Assembly: GCF_014697625.1 (NCBI RefSeq)
Contig: NZ_JACJSG010000014.1
Coordinates: 100,280-164,279, forward strand
Source of the DNA: Anabaena azotica FACHB-119
GTDB lineage: Bacteria > Cyanobacteriota > Cyanobacteriia > Cyanobacteriales > Nostocaceae
DNA: 64,000 nucleotides
Direction of reading: 5' to 3'
Positions 7,581 through 15,490 of this stretch are shown in pieces. Under the pieces are notes generated by a model that was not told where the DNA came from, did not search any database, and worked only from the letters and a program-made list of their open reading frames with translations. Position numbers and translations under genes: made by a program. Each line of letters opens with the position of its first letter. Positions within the stretch are counted from its first letter, which is position 1.

Positions 7581-9245
7581 TCAACTAACAAATACTTTTG
7601 CTTCGTAGCTGGGTAAGTCAGTTACTAAAGTCCCGTCTGTAATTGTGATTTCGTCGTTGGTGAAGAAGTCTCGCCAAGTTTCAGCCGTAGGGAATTGAGG
7701 AATTTGATAGTAGCTGAGATTGTTGGCTGAGAAGTTAATAATGACTGCTACGCAGGAACCTTGGTCACTCCAGCGAACGTAGGCGAGAATTCTGGCGGCG
7801 GGGTTTTCGTGGAAGAACTCTATGTTGTCGCTTTGTAAGGCTGGTGTTTCTTTGCGTAAAGCGATGAGTTTTTTATAGTAATCGAGTAAATCTTGATTTT
7901 GGTCGTTGTTTAATAATGACCAATTAATTCTTTTGGGTTGGGTGACATCTTCGCTTTTGCGCTGATATTCGCCAAACTCTTCTCCCATCCATAGCATAGG
8001 TATACCCACGGTTGTCATGAGAATAACGGCGGCTAATTTGGCGCGTCTAAATGCGTCTTCGTCAAAGATACCGCGATCGCCTAATTCTCGCATCAATCTC
8101 TGGCGATCGTGTGTTGCTATATAATTAATCACGTTTGTAGCCGTCGCATACCCTTGTTGTTTCGGGTCTAATGCTGGTTTGAGTTGTTCTAAATCAAATT
8201 GTTCGCCTGTAATGTGGGGAACAAGAAAGTAGTGGAAACTTTCATGCCAACAAGCATCCAATGGCCCATCTGGTTTAACTACTGTACTAGTATCAGGAAT
8301 GTGTTCGGCAATGTTAAAGAAAGGTTTAGAACCAGCAGTCTCTTGTGCTTTTTGTGCTATCCAAGTTAAAAATTCAAAGTTAGCTAATTGACGAACTGCA
8401 TCAAAACGAATCCCATCAAGGTGATATTCACTAACCCAAAACTGCACCACATCACCGACATATTTCCACGCGGGTTTGATATCTAATTTTTCATCATAGT
8501 TATTGTAATTAAACTCTGGCCCCCAATAATTATCCGGGTCTTCTGGATAATGCCGATATTCATAATACCAATAATTGCGGTCAATCAGCATTAAGGGGCA
8601 TTTTTCATCTGTATGATTATAAATCCCATCCATAAAAACACGAATGCCTCTACTGTGGCACTCGTCAATTAATCGTTTTAAATCTTTCGTTGAACCGTAA
8701 CTAGATTCTGTTGCCCAGAAGTGACGGACTTTGTAACCCCAGCTATAATCACCAGGATACTCATTGACGGGCATCAATTCAATGGCATTAATTCCCAAAT
8801 CACTCAGATAATCTAACTTTTCAATTACTCCTAAATATTTGCCACGTTTATTAGGATCGGATTCATCACCTGTAAAGTCAGCAACGTGCATTTCATAAAT
8901 GACTAGTTGATGATTTTCGGGTAAAGGCACATGATCATATTGCCAAATATAGTCATCAACAATGCGCTGCCCATCTTTAATTCTAACTATTCCATAGCCT
9001 TTTTCTTCATTTACATCTGTGGCGTAAGGGTCAATGATATCTAGCCATTCATCTTGGTGATTTGGGCTGTTTGATTTAACCCGAAATTTATATTGATAAA
9101 TACCGTCTTTTAATTCTAAAGAAGTACGAAAATAACCATCATCAGTTTTTTCCATTGGTATTTCTCTTTCTTGAGAAAAATAGCCAATTAGAGATGCTTG
9201 TGTATTTTGAGGAGCAAATAGGTTAAATTCAATGGAATTGGACAT
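7581..9245 (-). CDS. GH13 alpha-amylase-family glucan enzyme with N-terminal CBM48-like domain
   Basis: A 554-residue glycoside hydrolase family 13 protein. Residues 1-95 form an early-set (CBM48-like) domain as in branching and debranching enzymes. A TIM barrel follows with the four GH13 regions: DGIYNH (206-211), DGIRFDAV with nucleophile D282, NIAEH with acid/base E314, and ATHD with D380. The C-terminal ~90 residues form the all-beta domain. The enzyme should act on alpha-1,4 or alpha-1,6 glucans such as glycogen. The overall plan resembles branching enzyme or maltooligosyltrehalose trehalohydrolase more than secreted amylase, and there is no signal peptide, so it is probably cytoplasmic. 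The exact reaction cannot be fixed here. All catalytic residues are present. Confidence 0.88.
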   Translation of the reverse strand: MSNSIEFNLFAPQNTQASLIGYFSQEREIPMEKTDDGYFRTSLELKDGIYQYKFRVKSNSPNHQDEWLDIIDPYATDVNEEKGYGIVRIKDGQRIVDDYIWQYDHVPLPENHQLVIYEMHVADFTGDESDPNKRGKYLGVIEKLDYLSDLGINAIELMPVNEYPGDYSWGYKVRHFWATESSYGSTKDLKRLIDECHSRGIRVFMDGIYNHTDEKCPLMLIDRNYWYYEYRHYPEDPDNYWGPEFNYNNYDEKLDIKPAWKYVGDVVQFWVSEYHLDGIRFDAVRQLANFEFLTWIAQKAQETAGSKPFFNIAEHIPDTSTVVKPDGPLDACWHESFHYFLVPHITGEQFDLEQLKPALDPKQQGYATATNVINYIATHDRQRLMRELGDRGIFDEDAFRRAKLAAVILMTTVGIPMLWMGEEFGEYQRKSEDVTQPKRINWSLLNNDQNQDLLDYYKKLIALRKETPALQSDNIEFFHENPAARILAYVRWSDQGSCVAVIINFSANNLSYYQIPQFPTAETWRDFFTNDEITITDGTLVTDLPSYEAKVFVS

Positions 9246-9705
9246 TTTAGGAATTGCATATATTTTAATTCATCTTATTCTGTGTAATTACTAAAAACTT
9301 CTTTCTTCAGTAATAAGAAATCATCCGCTTTCACTCCTATGGTTGGGGAAAAAAGGATGATTTTTAATGATACTATAAGATTCCTAGATATTTTGAAATA
9401 TTCGTAGGGCGCTGCACTGCCCACCTTACTAGGTTTCTTAATTACGCGAATTAAGTAGGTGTTAACCTTTCCGTGGGATATTGCGAATTGCCATAAGCCC
9501 CAACGCATAATTATTCTGAAGGCGCATTCGGTTACAGTTGCAGATATTACATTGGATTGATTGACTAGGTTTAATCCTCCCTATTACCTTGATTAAAGGT
9601 TTGTAGTAAGGACTTTAGTCCTTTTTTGAGAACTAAAGTCCATACTACGAACTCAATTGTAATAAATTCACATTACTTAACATAGTTTGATTTATTTTCG
9701 ACCAC
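9246..9705. other. Intergenic repeats between GH13 and a small membrane protein
   Basis: It contains one GTAGGGCGCTGCACTGCCCACC half-palindrome (9404-9424; full palindrome at 59844-59900) and, from 9598, a ~108-bp repeat that recurs at 26191-26304. A 77-codon open frame on the minus strand runs through the first repeat and is not considered a gene. Confidence 0.6.
9598..9705. repeat. Dispersed repeat with GTAGTAAGGACTTTAGTCC hairpin, copy 1
   Basis: An imperfect palindrome (GTAGTAAGGACTTTAGTCC to GACTAAAGTCC-like ACTAAAGTCCATACTAC) is followed by a conserved tail ACTTAACATAGTTTGATT and TTTTCGAC. The same arrangement, hairpin plus tail, is found at 26191-26304; the hairpin alone at 53064-53092. 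It ends at or just inside the stop of the next gene. Confidence 0.75.
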
Positions 9706-9948
9706 TTACTTATTGAAATCATTTTGATAAGATTCCAAAACCCCACTGCGAATCATCAGTTGCGGCCAAATCAACAAAAAGAAACCCATCCAAACCAATA
9801 CAGGAATAGCAACTATTACAGTCACCCAGATAATTTTTAATAGTAACCAACTACCAATAATTAGCGTTACACCCGTCAATAATATTGACCAAGGCTGACA
9901 CCACCAGGGTTTATAATCCCAAGGATTAAGAGTTTTTTGCTCAGACAT
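9706..9948 (-). CDS. Small conserved cyanobacterial membrane protein (DUF6737-like)
   Basis: An 80-residue protein beginning with a Trp/Pro-rich segment (LNPWDYKPWWCQPWS) and containing two hydrophobic helices (about 21-42 and 44-64), ending in a short polar tail. The WDYKPWWCQPWSI start is characteristic of a small family found across cyanobacteria, which I believe is DUF6737; the function is unknown. Orientation suggests both ends on the same side of the thylakoid or plasma membrane. It is a single gene flanked by repeats. Confidence 0.7.
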   Translation of the reverse strand: MSEQKTLNPWDYKPWWCQPWSILLTGVTLIIGSWLLLKIIWVTVIVAIPVLVWMGFFLLIWPQLMIRSGVLESYQNDFNK

Positions 9949-10418
9949 AAGTTATATTAAGTTTCCCTAATTATTTATAATATGGTTAGTTTGAGCGGTA
10001 ATAGATAACAACTAATAACCCAAGTTGCGGGTAATAGAAGATAAAAGAGGATATGGAAAGTGTAGGCACAGTCAAGTCGCTTCTCTACGAGACGCTACGC
10101 GAACGCTGCAATTCACTCATTCACGCATTCACTCATTCACGCATTACAATCCCCATAAATAAATTGAGGCGGCTCAAGACAAGGAATTTTTTGCCTTGTG
10201 CTTACGCATCTCGGCAAAATTGTTTCTACATTGTCCATAAATAAATTTAGCGCGAAGTCAGAGCGCCGGCTTCCGGCGATCTGAACTTCCCTACGGGACG
10301 CTACGCGAACGTAAGAAGGGGCTTGTATCCTTTTCATCTTCGGTCAGCACGACGCACTAGGCGCACACGCTTGATTTGCTTGATGTCGCTAAAATTAGGG
10401 TATAGCCACCAAATTAGA
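9949..10418. other. Intergenic region rich in repeats
   Basis: It holds tandem ATTCACTCATTCACGC units (about 10107-10145) and two copies of a GACGCTACGCGAACG-type repeat (near 10090-10104 and 10297-10311). An inverted GCGCCGGCTTCCGGCGATC motif lies near 10262. Open frames here lack ribosome-binding sites and run through repeats, so no gene is called. Confidence 0.55.
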
Positions 10419-10757
10419 CTACTTGACAACTACTGACGGTTGACAAGCCAACAACGGTTGAGCCGACCGCAGTACCGCCTCCATTAACCCTGGAAAAAGT
10501 ACTTCTAAGTCTTCACGCCGCAATGTATTGATGTGCTGTGTCCCTTCTTTACGAGTCATCACTACACCCGACTCTCGTAAAATCTTAAAGTGGTTAGACA
10601 TGGTGGATTTAGCGATCGCAAAATCAAATTCAGCACAACACTGCTCTCCTTTGGTTGCTAACAGCCTCACAATCTCCAATCGTACTGGATCGCCTAAAGC
10701 ATACAGCACTCCTGGTAAGGAAATGTCTTTTCGGTCTGGATGATATAAAAATCTCAT
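10419..10757 (-). CDS. rexT: ArsR/SmtB-family redox-sensing repressor RexT
   Basis: A 112-residue winged-helix regulator of the ArsR/SmtB family (recognition region KSTMSNHFKILRESGVV). It carries adjacent cysteines at positions 40 and 41 (GEQCCAE). This matches RexT of Anabaena sp. PCC 7120, reported to repress the thioredoxin gene trxA2 and to lose DNA binding when peroxide forms a Cys40-Cys41 vicinal disulfide. The context fits: the gene is divergent from a thioredoxin gene across 76 bp containing a perfect palindrome (10796-10810). The typical metal-site residues of SmtB are not apparent. The identification rests on the Cys pair, length and gene neighbourhood. Confidence 0.88.
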   Translation of the reverse strand: MRFLYHPDRKDISLPGVLYALGDPVRLEIVRLLATKGEQCCAEFDFAIAKSTMSNHFKILRESGVVMTRKEGTQHINTLRREDLEVLFPGLMEAVLRSAQPLLACQPSVVVK

Positions 10758-10795
10758 ACTTGCATTATCTCTTAAAATGACTTATATTTTAATTA

Positions 10796-10810
10796 TTCGA
10801 TAATATCGAA
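10796..10810. promoter_or_regulatory. Palindromic operator candidate for RexT between rexT and trxA2
   Basis: TTCGAT-AAT-ATCGAA is a perfect 6-3-6 inverted repeat, 38 bp from the rexT start and 23 bp from the trxA2 start. Position in a short divergent promoter region and the AT-rich dyad are typical of ArsR-family operators. It probably overlaps the trxA2 promoter or transcript start; binding is inferred. Confidence 0.7.
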
Positions 10811-10833
10811 CAAACGAATTAAGGTTGAGAACC

Positions 10834-11166
10834 ATGTCATCCGTTACAAATGTCACAGAAGCCACATTCAAGCATGAAGTGTTGGACAGCAGCGTTCCCG
10901 TGTTAGTAGACTTTTGGGCCCCTTGGTGCGGCCCTTGTCGGATGGTAGCGCCAGTGGTGGATGAAGTTGCGAACCAATACAACGGACAAGTCAAAGTAGT
11001 CAAGCTGAATACAGATCAGAATCCCACCGTTGCCAGCCATTATGGCATCCGCAGCATTCCTACATTAATGGTTTTTAAAGGAGGAAGGCAAGTTGATACA
11101 GTTGTCGGGGCTGTTTCTAAGGTGACGTTGACTAAGACTTTAGCACAGCATATTCAAGAACAGTAA
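10834..11166 (+). CDS. trxA2: Thioredoxin (TrxA2)
   Basis: A 110-residue thioredoxin that reduces disulfides in target proteins. The start is placed at the ATG at 10834 ([12 protein letters not shown]), preceded by AAGG; a TTG lies three codons earlier. The active site is WCGPC (31-35) in [20 protein letters not shown], and the cis-proline motif is [11 protein letters not shown]. The protein is full length and lacks a signal peptide, so it is cytoplasmic. It sits next to rexT with a palindrome between, indicating peroxide-responsive derepression. The downstream redox genes (SDR remnant, ene reductase, nitroreductase) are in the same direction and may be part of the same response. Confidence 0.93.
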   Translation: MSSVTNVTEATFKHEVLDSSVPVLVDFWAPWCGPCRMVAPVVDEVANQYNGQVKVVKLNTDQNPTVASHYGIRSIPTLMVFKGGRQVDTVVGAVSKVTLTKTLAQHIQEQ

Positions 11167-11693
11167 TATTGGCAGAAAGGGAGTGGAGAATAGGCGAGTA
11201 AATAATGCACTGATGTCTCCCACATCCCCAGCCTTCATAGACCAGTTAGTTTTCAAGTAACCAAGGAAAGAAGCTAATGGACTTAAAATTACAGGGTAAA
11301 ACCGCGCTCGTGAGTGGTTCAACCGCAGGTATTGGTTTAGCTATAGCGCAAGCACTAGCCCAAGAGGGTGCATCAGTCATTATAAATGGTCGCACAGAAC
11401 AAAGGGTAGCTGAAGCGATCGCCAAAATTAAATCTAGTAATTCACAGGCTCAAGTTACAGGCGTGGTAGCTGACGGAGCAAGCAAAGCGGGAATAGAGCA
11501 AATGTTGCAGCAAGTTCCCGATGTAGATATTTTGATCAATAACTTGGGTATCTACGAACCAAAAGCATTTTTTGAGATTACTGACGAAGACTGGTTACAT
11601 ATATTTGAAACTAACGTCCTCAGTGGAGTGCGTCTGAGCCGATACTACCTGCAAAAAATGCTAGAGCGAAACTGGGGGCGAATCATCTTTATC

Positions 11694-12116
11694 GAAAATT
11701 TGGGTTGAAAACCCCGTCCTTATAGGACGGCTTTTGGTAGAATATGGTTGTGGAAGGGTAATCAACCACTGAAAAAACCCTATTGCTGCCTAATACGCAG
11801 AAGCTGAACCTTGACAAATGAATCTTGCTGGTTCTACTTCGTAGTTCTAGTATCACCTGGAAGTAGGTAAAAGATTTACAGGTACTAGACGAACAGCATT
11901 GTACAGAAGCGATTAATCGCTTCTCTACCAAACAAATATTGCACACTGTGCAACTATGGTCGGGCAGACCAAAAGTTAACGCTTGGGGAGAGAACCACCT
12001 CTGGCACAAGATACCGCAAGGAATCGGGCGCTAAGTGGACTCATTGAACCAAGAATCCCCTGCCTTTTTAAGCAAGTGAGCGAAAGCGAAACTTGGTTAG
12101 GCAGGGGAGTGTCAAA
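11694..12116 (+). mobile_element. 423-bp non-autonomous IS200/IS605-like element, copy 1 (in the SDR gene)
   Basis: Its boundaries come from comparison with the identical copy at 52625-53047 and from frame restoration of the SDR gene. Both copies follow TTATC, and no target duplication is seen, as expected for IS200/IS605 single-strand transposition. The left end carries a hairpin (CCCCGTCCTTATAGGACGG). The right end carries a stem with arms CCCCTGCC and GGCAGGGG, ending GTGTCAAA. Before the right stem lies ACCGCAAGGAATCGGGCGC and AACCAAGAATCCCC, resembling the right end of cyanobacterial tnpB elements. A short frame there (VNAWGENH... ending at a TAA) may be a remnant of a tnpB tail. It encodes no transposase. 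Confidence 0.85.
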
Positions 12117-12163
12117 TCTAGTGAATCTGCAATACAAATTCCTGTGGAGATGATTCATTATGG

Positions 12164-12274
12164 GGCGTTGCTGAATTAGAATATGAAATCGCAAAATGAC
12201 CGTCCTTTTTCTTTGTAACTTAGCGCCTTTGCGCCTTTGCGTGAGACAAATTCATATCTTGATTCAGCAACGCC
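12164..12274. mobile_element. 111-bp MITE with 8-bp target duplication (in the SDR gene)
   Basis: Terminal inverted repeats GGCGTTGCTGAATTAGAATA and its imperfect complement (ATCTTGATTCAGCAACGCC at the right end) extend for about 24 bp. The element is flanked by CATTATGG at 12156-12163 and again at 12275-12282. No coding capacity. The interior contains GCGCCTTTGCGCCTTTGCG, a common Nostocales intergenic motif. The parent IS family is not determined; an 8-bp duplication suggests a DDE transposase. Confidence 0.88.
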
Positions 12275-12613
12275 CATTATGGTACAACTAAAACCGCGCA
12301 ACTAGCTATTTCTAGAGGTTTGGCAGAAATGACAACTGGTAGCCAAGTCACAGTCAACTCAGTGCTACCAGGGCCGACACGCTCAGAAGGAGTTGAAGAA
12401 TTTATTCAAAAAATCGCCAGCGATCGCAATATTAGCGCATCGGCAGTTGAAACAGAGTTCTTCCAAGATTTGCGCCCATCATCTTTAATCAAACGCTTTG
12501 CAACTAACGAAGAAGTAGCAAATCTAGTACTCTATCTATCCAGCCCTTTAGCCTCAGCCACCAATGGCGCAGCCTTGCGCGTCGATGGTGGTGTTGTTCG
12601 CTCAATCATTTAA

Positions 12614-12737
12614 TAGTAGCAAATTCCCAATCCCCAGAAAGGGCAAAGGCCATAACTTCTTCCCTTTCCCCCTTCCCCCTTCCCCCTTCCCCCTTCCCCA
12701 TTCCCCCTTCCCCTTCCCTCAATACCTAATTAAAATC
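12614..12737. repeat. Polypyrimidine tandem repeat (CCCCCTTC units)
   Basis: Tandem TTCCCCC/CCCTTCC units from about 12660 to 12718 precede the ene-reductase gene. The frame of that gene stays open through the tract, but a start inside it is unlikely. Confidence 0.6.
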
Positions 12738-13829
12738 ATGTCTACAAACTTATTTTCTCCTTACCAATTGGGTGACTTAGAACTACCCAACCGCGTCGTC
12801 ATGGCTCCCTTAACCAGACAAAGAGCTGGGGAAGGAAATGTACCACATCAACTCAATGCAACTTACTATGCTCAACGTGCTTCAGCTGGATTGATTATTA
12901 CCGAAGCTACCCAAGTGACACCCCAAGGACAAGGTTATTCTTACACACCAGGGATTCACTCTCCAGAGCAAGTAGCAGGTTGGAAATTAGTCACTGAGGC
13001 TGTACATCAAAAAGGTGGTAAAATCTTTCTGCAATTGTGGCACGTTGGTAGAATTTCTCATCCTGACTTTCAACCAGATGGAGCATTACCCGTAGCACCT
13101 TCTGCTATTACTCCCAAAGGTGAGATATTAACTTTTGAGGGCAACAAACCCTATGTTACCCCTCGTGTATTAGAAACATCAGAAATTCCTGACATTGTAG
13201 AACAATATCGCCAAGGAGCAGCAAACGCCCTAGAGGCTGGGTTTGATGGCGTAGAAATTCATTGTGCCAATGGTTACTTACTTGACCAGTTTCTCAGGGA
13301 TAGTACGAATCACCGTACAGACAAATATGGCGGTTCAGTCGAGAACCGCGCCCGACTGTTGTTAGAAGTAACTGAAGCGGTGATGACTGTGTGGGATTCT
13401 CAACGGGTAGGAGTTAGACTATCGCCTAGTGGGACATTTAACGATATCAATGACTCTAATCCTTGGGAAACTTTTGGTTACGTGGCTCAAGCCTTGAATC
13501 GGTTCAACTTGGCATACTTGCATATCTATGAGGCTACAGAGGCAGATATTAGACATGGCGGGAAAAATTTACCCACCAGCCATTTGCGAGAACGCTTTAC
13601 AGGTACACTGATCGTTAATGGTGGTTACACTCGTGAAAAAGCTGATGCTGTACTAGCAAACCAAGCAGCAGATTTAGTCGCCTTTGGTTCTTTGTTTATC
13701 TCCAACCCAGATTTGCCAGAACGCTTGGCGCTGAATGCACCGCTAACCCAGCCAGATCCCTCAACCTTTTATGGGGGTGGAGAAAAAGGTTACACAGATT
13801 ATCCATTTTTAGAACTAGCTAGCAAATAA
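12738..13829 (+). CDS. Old Yellow Enzyme family ene reductase
   Basis: A 363-residue FMN-dependent alkene reductase. The start at 12738 gives MSTNLFSPYQLGDLELPNRVVMAPLTR, the standard start of the family; upstream codons in frame run through low-complexity DNA. The active-site pair is H175 and N178 in EIHCANGYLLDQF, followed by DKYGGSVENRARLLLEV. The C-terminal FMN phosphate loop includes FGSLFISNPDLPERL. The enzyme reduces activated C=C bonds of electrophiles using NADPH. It stands in the trxA2 redox cluster next to a nitroreductase, consistent with a role in electrophile or oxidative stress; the physiological substrate is unknown. Confidence 0.93.
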   Translation: MSTNLFSPYQLGDLELPNRVVMAPLTRQRAGEGNVPHQLNATYYAQRASAGLIITEATQVTPQGQGYSYTPGIHSPEQVAGWKLVTEAVHQKGGKIFLQLWHVGRISHPDFQPDGALPVAPSAITPKGEILTFEGNKPYVTPRVLETSEIPDIVEQYRQGAANALEAGFDGVEIHCANGYLLDQFLRDSTNHRTDKYGGSVENRARLLLEVTEAVMTVWDSQRVGVRLSPSGTFNDINDSNPWETFGYVAQALNRFNLAYLHIYEATEADIRHGGKNLPTSHLRERFTGTLIVNGGYTREKADAVLANQAADLVAFGSLFISNPDLPERLALNAPLTQPDPSTFYGGGEKGYTDYPFLELASK

Positions 13830-13892
13830 CTAGGAGTTATTGTACTGTGATTGTCAATTGCTAGTTGTGCGTAAATTACACGGGAGAATCTC

Positions 13893-14558
13893 ATGAGTAC
13901 CATCACCCAAACTCAAGCTTTAGATGTACCTAGCGCGATAGTTCAACGTCGCTCAATCAAAACCTTTAAAAAAGACGCGATCGCACCAGAATTATTAAAA
14001 CAACTGGTAGAGTTAACCATAGCCGCACCCAGTAGCTTTAATACTCAAAGTTGGCGAATTATTCTCGTTCAAGATGAGGCAAAAAAAGCAGACCTCGCCG
14101 CCGCCGCTTGGAACCAGAAACAAATTATTGAAGCACCAGTCACCTTTGTCTTTGCTGCCGATCCCAATGCTGGCGAAGCAGACTTAACCCCAATTTTTGA
14201 GACGGCTTCAGCGACTGGAGCCTGGAATGAAGGCACAATCAATTATTTTAAAAACGCCATCCCCCAATTTCAAGCAGGGTTAGGAGATAAACGCCGGGAA
14301 TATGCAGTTAAAGATGCAATTATTGCGGCGACTCATTTGGTATTAGCCGCCGAAAGTTTGGGCTTGTCTACCTGCTTTATGAACGGTTGGGTGGAAGACA
14401 AAGTAAAAGAAGTGATTGGCGCGGGGGATGACTCGGATTTAGCGATCGCAGTTTTGGTTCCCGTCGGTTATGCAGCAGAACCCCGCCTAAATCCAGGTCG
14501 TTTGCCCTTGTCTAGCAACGTCTTTGTAGATACAATTAATAATCCCTACATTGAATAA
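13893..14558 (+). CDS. Nitroreductase family protein
   Basis: A 221-residue FMN-binding nitroreductase-fold protein. It has the N-terminal RRSIKTF motif that contacts FMN, the APSSFNTQSWRIILV segment, and the C-terminal GLSTCFMNGWVEDKVKEVIG region followed by a pro-gly rich end (VPVGYAAEPRLNPGRLP). Family members reduce nitro compounds, quinones or flavins with NAD(P)H. The gene follows the ene reductase by 63 bp in the same direction and a plausible GGGAGA ribosome-binding site precedes the ATG. Its place in the trxA2 cluster suggests a stress role. Confidence 0.9.
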   Translation: MSTITQTQALDVPSAIVQRRSIKTFKKDAIAPELLKQLVELTIAAPSSFNTQSWRIILVQDEAKKADLAAAAWNQKQIIEAPVTFVFAADPNAGEADLTPIFETASATGAWNEGTINYFKNAIPQFQAGLGDKRREYAVKDAIIAATHLVLAAESLGLSTCFMNGWVEDKVKEVIGAGDDSDLAIAVLVPVGYAAEPRLNPGRLPLSSNVFVDTINNPYIE

Positions 14559-14560
14559 TA

Positions 14561-14587
14561 GTAGGGGCGCACAGATGTGCGCCCTTA
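14561..14587. repeat. Palindromic repeat, decayed copy of the GTAGGGGCGCACA type
   Basis: GTAGGGGCGCACAGATGTGCGCCCTTA lies just after the nitroreductase stop; compare 1057-1084. It may form the end hairpin of the convergent transcripts. Confidence 0.7.
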
Positions 14588-14617
14588 ACCATGTATTTGT
14601 ATCCAGACTTGTATAAA

Positions 14618-15490
14618 TTAAATCCGCGCCAACTGTGGTTCTGGTATTGCTGTACTGGCGCTGGTAGATTCTGAATCAGTGCTGTAGATTTCACAGGAGT
14701 TATTAGGACTCTCGATCAGCTTCACCTTGTAAAGCTTGGCTCCTAATTCTTGAATAGGCGATCGCAGTATATTACTGATATACAAAGCGATATTCTCAGC
14801 CGTTGGTACAACTTCGGCAAAGTAAGGAATATCCTTGTTTAAAAATGTGTGGTCAAATGGTTCCACAACATAATTGTCAATCACTTGATACAAAGCACCT
14901 AAATCCACAATCATCCCGGTGCGTTGATCAATCTCACCTTTAACAGTCACTTCTAAATGATAGTTGTGTCCGTGACCGTGAGGACGCGCACATTTACCAT
15001 AAATTTCCGTGTTGTCTTCTTGGCTGAGATGGGGATGAGCCAGCCGATGGGCGGCGCTAAAGTGAGTACTAACAGTGAGGTAAGCTTCCATTCCGTTTCC
15101 TAAATAATCTGCCCAAAGTTCAGGATGTTCAAACAACTGTACGCGGACTAGAGGCAAGTGAGGTGCTAGTCGCTGCCAGATAACCCGTGCGATATTTTCT
15201 GTCGTTGGCAAAGTTTGACCAAATTCTGCCCAGACATCGTTGAGATAGGAGAAGTCCAATTGGCTGGTAACTTCTCGCTTGATGACTTGTTTCACATCAG
15301 ACAAGTTCAACACCATACCATATTCATCTAGTTCTCCCGCCAGGGAGATAAATATGACATAGTTGTGTCCATGCCCTGGAAACCGAGAGCAAGCGCCAAA
15401 TTTCTCAATATTTTCGGCTTCACCCAGTTCTGGCAACCAATAGCGATGGCTAGCCGAAAACTGAGCGCGGCGATTTACGATACATTGCAT
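14618..15490 (-). CDS. Tandem-domain 6-pyruvoyl-tetrahydropterin synthase / QueD family protein
   Basis: A 290-residue protein made of two PTPS-type domains in tandem (about 1-130 and 135-275). Each domain has the zinc-binding histidines and a Cys before HGHNY: SASHRYW with CSRFPGHGHNY, and SAAHRL with KCARPHGHGHNY. Each also has a PTTEN/PTAEN motif of the substrate-binding Glu region. Single-domain members make 6-pyruvoyltetrahydropterin or 6-carboxytetrahydropterin for queuosine and other deazapurines. Both sites here look complete. Which reaction it performs is not decided by sequence. The tail after 275 (Ser/Thr-rich) is not part of the fold. Confidence 0.85.
   Translation of the reverse strand: MQCIVNRRAQFSASHRYWLPELGEAENIEKFGACSRFPGHGHNYVIFISLAGELDEYGMVLNLSDVKQVIKREVTSQLDFSYLNDVWAEFGQTLPTTENIARVIWQRLAPHLPLVRVQLFEHPELWADYLGNGMEAYLTVSTHFSAAHRLAHPHLSQEDNTEIYGKCARPHGHGHNYHLEVTVKGEIDQRTGMIVDLGALYQVIDNYVVEPFDHTFLNKDIPYFAEVVPTAENIALYISNILRSPIQELGAKLYKVKLIESPNNSCEIYSTDSESTSASTAIPEPQLARI

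Larger units (their letters stand above)
11277..12613 (+). pseudogene. Short-chain dehydrogenase/reductase gene disrupted by two insertions
   Basis: An SDR gene is split into three pieces: 11277-11693, 12117-12163 and 12283-12613. Removing the 423-bp element (11694-12116), and the 111-bp MITE (12164-12274) with one copy of its target duplication, restores one frame of 264 codons, a normal SDR length. The N-terminal part has the Rossmann NAD(P) motif (GSTAGIGLA) and the NNLGIYEP (NNxG) motif. The restored junction reads FISSESAIQIP, and the second insertion falls inside YGTTK, the catalytic YxxxK. The last piece has VLPGPTRSEG and the C-terminal VDGG motif. The protein cannot be made; a 143-residue truncated product lacking the active-site Tyr/Lys is the most that could appear. 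Confidence 0.93.

Noticed and set aside
9275..9508. 77-codon open frame, minus strand
   Set aside because: It runs through a palindromic repeat (GTAGGGCGCTGCACTGCCC), has no coding signature and no ribosome-binding site.
10053..10337. Two open frames on opposite strands (about 63 and 66 codons)
   Set aside because: Both cross tandem and palindromic repeats; the translations look like repeat products and there is no start signal.
11689..12009. 106-codon frame on the minus strand, also present identically at 52620-52940
   Set aside because: It is inside the 423-bp element and identical in both copies only because the DNA is identical; the sequence is Cys-rich and unlike a protein, and real transposase or TnpB motifs are missing.
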